A DNA stretch of 64,000 nt from Hahella sp. HN01 (GTDB lineage Bacteria; Pseudomonadota; Gammaproteobacteria; Pseudomonadales; Oleiphilaceae). The translations under genes were made by a program, and so were the position numbers. The notes beneath the pieces are model-generated. The model was not told where the DNA came from, made no database searches, and saw only the letters and a list, made by a program, of their open reading frames with translations. The DNA lies in assembly GCF_018986435.1 (NCBI RefSeq), contig NZ_JAHMIN010000010.1:62001-126000 (forward strand), given 5' to 3'. Below are positions 60,869-64,000 of this stretch, piece by piece. How positions within the stretch are numbered: position 1 is the first letter of the stretch; every line of letters starts with the position of its first letter.

Positions 60869-62518
60869 TTAAGGTTTAAAGTGCGCCGCCAGCTCTTTTA
60901 GTCTTGCGCCCAATTGATGCAGGTTGCGCACAGTTTCCTCCACCTGTCGGATGCCGCTGACATTGCCCTGACTCGCTTCTCTGATGCTCTCTATCGCCTG
61001 GGCGATTTGATCCATGCCGCTGATTTGTTGCTGACTGGTGGCGGCGATCTGAATCGCCATCTGGCTTGAGGTTGTGGCGTTGTCCATGAGCGCCTTGATC
61101 GCTTCACCACTGAACTGCGCCCGCTGGGTTCCAATCGCGACCGCTTTGTGGCCTTGCTCCGCAACTAATACAGTTTTGTTCATCGCCTTCTGAATATCCG
61201 TCAGAATGGCGCGTACCTGTTTGGTTGCGACTTTGGATTGCTCAGCCAGGGATTTAACCTCCTGCGCCACGACGGAGAAACCTCGCCCGACTTCCCCTGC
61301 TTTAACCGCTTCAATGGAGGCGTTCACGCCCAGCAGGTTCGACTGTTCCGCCAGATCGTTCACCGCGGCGACCACATCGCCGATGGTCTGGGTTTGATCA
61401 CACAGCTGCGTAATGCTTTCGCCAATACCTTCCATTTGGGTGCGGATTTGTTGCATTCCCTGCAGCGTGTCATTCACCGCGGCGTGCCCCTCCTTGGCGA
61501 CTTTACGGGTTTGCTCGGCGCTTTCGACGACCGTCTTGGCTTTACTGCCCGCCATTAATGCCGTCTGTTTGACTTCTTCAACCGTGGCGGCGATCTCGCT
61601 GATGGCGGTGGCGGTATCCTGGCTGCTAGTCACCGCCTGATTGACGGAGCACATGATTTCATCGTTGGCGGTTGAAAGTACGGAAATGACATCGTGCAAC
61701 TCTTTGCGCAGTCGGGTGGCCTTTTCATCCGCCAGCTTGCGCTCGGAGATGTCAAAAATGCTCGCTAGCACCATAGGGCCTTCTTCAGACGCCATGGAAT
61801 TCAAGCCAATCTCGACAGGAAACTCAGTCCCGTCTCGTTTGCGTCCGTACAGCTCTCGACCGGCTCCCATGCTGCGGGCGCTGGGATAGGCGAAAAAGGA
61901 ATTGATAAAGCTGGCGTGGCGACTGCGAAAACGCTCTGGAATGAGAAAGTCGACTGGCTTACCAATCACTTCATCCCTGGAGTAGCCGAATATCTTTTCC
62001 ATTTGCGCATTCACCAACGTCACCTCGCCCTGTCTGTTGACGACCACAATGGCGTTGGGCGCGGACTCGATGACCTGGCGAAAACGCTCCTCCGCGCGTT
62101 TGCGTTCAGTGATGTCGATAATGCTGGCCATCGCCAGCATCTTGCCTCCTGAGGGAATTGGCGTCAGGCCGATTTCAATAGGGAACTCCGCGCCGTCTTT
62201 GCGCATGCCGAACAGGTCGCGCCCGGAGCCCATTGCGCGACGCTCAGGATGTGCAAAAAAGCTGTTGCGTTGTGCGGGGTGAGCGTTACGGAAACGATGA
62301 GGAACCAGTATCTCAACCGGCTGGCCAATCAGTTCCCTGCGTGAATAACCAAAGCCGAGCTCAGTTTGCGCATTCACCATTTGAATGAGACCGTCCTGGT
62401 CGATCAGTATGATGGCGTTGGGTGCGTACTCCACTACATTGTGCAACGTCTCCCGCTCCGCTTTGCCACGAAACAGGCCCGCTTTGAACTGCTCCCATAG
62501 AGTGTTCTTCATACGCAT
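60869..62518 (-). CDS. Soluble chemoreceptor with two PAS domains
   Basis: This 549-aa methyl-accepting chemotaxis protein has no transmembrane segment. Two tandem PAS domains (about 22-140 and 144-263), each starting APNAI and ending with a DI(T/S)ERK motif, are very similar to each other, so they arose by internal duplication. The C-terminal signalling domain has the hairpin tip VKAGEVGRGFSVVAQEVKSLAEQS. The C-terminus lacks the NWETF-type CheR-binding pentapeptide. It probably senses an intracellular redox or oxygen signal through a PAS cofactor and feeds the CheA pathway. Confidence 0.9.
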   Translation of the reverse strand: MRMKNTLWEQFKAGLFRGKAERETLHNVVEYAPNAIILIDQDGLIQMVNAQTELGFGYSRRELIGQPVEILVPHRFRNAHPAQRNSFFAHPERRAMGSGRDLFGMRKDGAEFPIEIGLTPIPSGGKMLAMASIIDITERKRAEERFRQVIESAPNAIVVVNRQGEVTLVNAQMEKIFGYSRDEVIGKPVDFLIPERFRSRHASFINSFFAYPSARSMGAGRELYGRKRDGTEFPVEIGLNSMASEEGPMVLASIFDISERKLADEKATRLRKELHDVISVLSTANDEIMCSVNQAVTSSQDTATAISEIAATVEEVKQTALMAGSKAKTVVESAEQTRKVAKEGHAAVNDTLQGMQQIRTQMEGIGESITQLCDQTQTIGDVVAAVNDLAEQSNLLGVNASIEAVKAGEVGRGFSVVAQEVKSLAEQSKVATKQVRAILTDIQKAMNKTVLVAEQGHKAVAIGTQRAQFSGEAIKALMDNATTSSQMAIQIAATSQQQISGMDQIAQAIESIREASQGNVSGIRQVEETVRNLHQLGARLKELAAHFKP

Positions 62519-62597
62519 ATTCCCAGCGACTATTCCTTTCCTCTAAGCAAGAATAGACAAGTTTTGCAGGAGTCGTTGGCATATACGTGATATCAGG

Positions 62598-63488
62598 TTA
62601 GGTTTTTGTGGCGCCAATGCGAACCGGCTTTTTGCTTGGGCGCATGGACAGAAAAATACCTGATACCGTTATGATGATGGCTAGCAACGCTTGCAGGTCC
62701 TGAGCCTCATCCAGAAACCCCCAGGCCATTAGGCTGGCTGAAATGGGCGTGGTCATGCCGATGATGTTATGCAGGGTCGGGCTCAATTTCATGGAAGACA
62801 GATTGTTCAGAAAATTGGGCAAAAAGGTGGCGAGCAGTCCCAAACCGACAATCAATATCAGATTTTGCTGAGTCACTTTTGCTTCTCCTGGCTGAAGAAG
62901 CAGGCATGGCAATAAGAGCGCGACGCCAAGTACGAGGGTCAGATTGTTGATGTTGGCGGCGTTAACGACTCTCCCCTGATTTACTCTGCGCCATAGGGAA
63001 AAAGAAAACACGGCTCGCAAAAATGCGGCGCCCAAACCAAGGGCAGAGCCAAGGAGTATATCGCTGATGGCGTAACCTTCCGCAGCATAGTCTTTGCCGT
63101 AGAAATAGAACGCCAGGCCGGCAAAGGCGATAAGAAAACCGATGAGTTCGTTCTGATTGAATTCACTCTGCAGGAACAAACGCAGAAGAAAAGTAAACAA
63201 CGGCGCGAGAGCGATCAACAGCGCAGCGACGGCGACAGGAGCGTAATAGAAAGAGAATGTCGCCAGCACATAATAAAGCGTCATCATCAACGCCAATGGG
63301 AATTCCTGCGCTTGATAGGCAGAAGGCCCACTACGCCTGAAAGAATGCGCTTTTAGTAATACTGCGCCGAAAATGAAAGCAACTAAAAAGCGTCCCCAGA
63401 TGATATGGAAAACGCTCATGCCATCAATGAACTTAACGAAAATCCCTGTCGACGCCCATAAAGTAGCGCATAGAAAGCTGTATAACAT
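62598..63488 (-). CDS. EamA/DMT-superfamily transporter
   Basis: This 296-aa protein has about ten transmembrane helices in two EamA repeats. It starts with LYSFLCATLWASTGIFVKF, the usual first helix. It is unrelated in detail to the other EamA transporter at 21944. No regulator is adjacent; substrate unknown. Confidence 0.85.
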   Translation of the reverse strand: MLYSFLCATLWASTGIFVKFIDGMSVFHIIWGRFLVAFIFGAVLLKAHSFRRSGPSAYQAQEFPLALMMTLYYVLATFSFYYAPVAVAALLIALAPLFTFLLRLFLQSEFNQNELIGFLIAFAGLAFYFYGKDYAAEGYAISDILLGSALGLGAAFLRAVFSFSLWRRVNQGRVVNAANINNLTLVLGVALLLPCLLLQPGEAKVTQQNLILIVGLGLLATFLPNFLNNLSSMKLSPTLHNIIGMTTPISASLMAWGFLDEAQDLQALLAIIITVSGIFLSMRPSKKPVRIGATKT

Positions 63489-63683
63489 CCTGTTTGCCTA
63501 TCGTTATTTTCCTGCTTCTTCTCTGGTAAAAGGCTTGCTGATGGGGACAATAATGCGACGCTTTTATCTGGCTATGAGCTTGTGGGGAAAGTGATTTTCA
63601 CCGAAGCTAATCGAGGAAACCGGAAATATGCGCCGCCCGTTTGCAGCTGTTCTTATTGTTATTATTTTTCAAGGGATTAGTAA

Positions 63684-64000
63684 ATGGAAATAACCTGCCA
63701 TTGCGGCAACATAAAGCTATCAGTTGAAAATCCGCCGGCCGAAGTTGGTAAGTGCAATTGTTCTATTTGTCGCAGGTATGCCGCTTTATGGGGATACTAT
63801 TCCCCTGAAGAAGTAAATATTGCATATGAGAAAGAAAAATCTGTCTTTTATATATGGGGAGACAGGGAAGTGGAGTTCCATCGCTGCAATCTCTGCGGAT
63901 GCGTCACCCACTATGTCACGACGCCTAAATGCCCGGATAAGGTCGTGGCGGTTAATATGAACATGGCTCCTTTGGAGGTGCTTGCAGCTATTTCTGTGCG
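63684..64000 (+). CDS. GFA-family (glutathione-dependent formaldehyde-activating) protein, 5' part
   Basis: ATG 63684 preceded by AGGGA opens a frame that runs off the window after 105 codons. It shows the zinc-binding cysteines of the GFA/CENP-V fold: CHCG (residues 5-8), CNCSICR (about 24-30), and CNLCGC with VTHY (about 75-84). Members of this fold bind zinc and in some cases glutathione. Whether this one handles formaldehyde is not shown. Confidence 0.82.
   Translation, partial: MEITCHCGNIKLSVENPPAEVGKCNCSICRRYAALWGYYSPEEVNIAYEKEKSVFYIWGDREVEFHRCNLCGCVTHYVTTPKCPDKVVAVNMNMAPLEVLAAISV

Noticed and set aside
1-64000. CRISPR arrays, tRNA/rRNA genes, insertion sequences, integrases
   Set aside because: I looked for spaced direct repeats, tRNA-like cloverleaf ends, transposase motifs and terminal inverted repeats, and saw none I could support.

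Overview
The window is ordinary chromosomal DNA of a free-living, probably marine, gammaproteobacterium. It has a moderately high GC content, tightly packed genes, Shine-Dalgarno-led starts, a PdhR-aceEF-LldEFG arrangement, Fur- and Zur-type operators, and many AraC/LysR regulators. The protein repertoire reminds me of Hahella and related Oceanospirillales. That is an impression from the sequence, not a database result. I saw no rRNA, tRNA, CRISPR array, insertion sequence, prophage or integrase.

Layout. (1) 1-6521: the C-terminal end of a CnoX/YbbN-type thioredoxin-TPR protein, an HNH protein, an exported solute-binding-like protein, a leftward four-gene MacB/LolD-type ABC export operon (adaptor, ATPase, two FtsX-type permeases) and a PilZ protein. 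(2) 6524-18100: a central-carbon block. A leftward lactate oxidation operon (lldE-lldF-lldG-dld) faces a rightward pdhR followed by aceE-aceF. Perfect and near-perfect PdhR boxes in the shared upstream region suggest that one pyruvate-responsive repressor governs both lactate-to-pyruvate and pyruvate-to-acetyl-CoA. (3) 18300-31900: mixed single genes. These include a Sel1-repeat protein, a second solute-binding-like paralogue, small exported or zinc-ribbon proteins, two regulator/enzyme pairs, a PEP-CTERM-like protein overlapping a membrane/zinc-ribbon protein, GNAT and PhzF proteins, and a PBP7-type DD-endopeptidase.

(4) 32260-39661: an unrecognised cassette made of a 176-aa protein translationally coupled to an about 1130-aa protein, followed by a diverged tandem copy of the large gene that now carries a frameshift. 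This is the best candidate for an undescribed system in the window. (5) 39866-47446: a complete polyol (mannitol/sorbitol-type) uptake and oxidation operon. It consists of a binding protein, two permeases, an ATPase, one ORF fusing a long-chain mannitol-type dehydrogenase to an SDR sorbitol-type dehydrogenase, and an AraC regulator.

(6) 47460-56526: small genes, a lipoprotein, a MarR regulator with a C-terminal cysteine cluster, glycerate kinase, an azoreductase with LysR regulators, a sialidase-like Asp-box protein, and a COG0523 (CobW/P47K) GTPase preceded by a near-consensus Zur box. (7) 56583-60217: an iron-uptake locus with an AraC regulator, a Fur box, a TonB-dependent receptor and a DUF2218-like protein. 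(8) 60372-64000: thioredoxin, a soluble double-PAS chemoreceptor, an EamA transporter and the start of a GFA-family gene cut by the window end.
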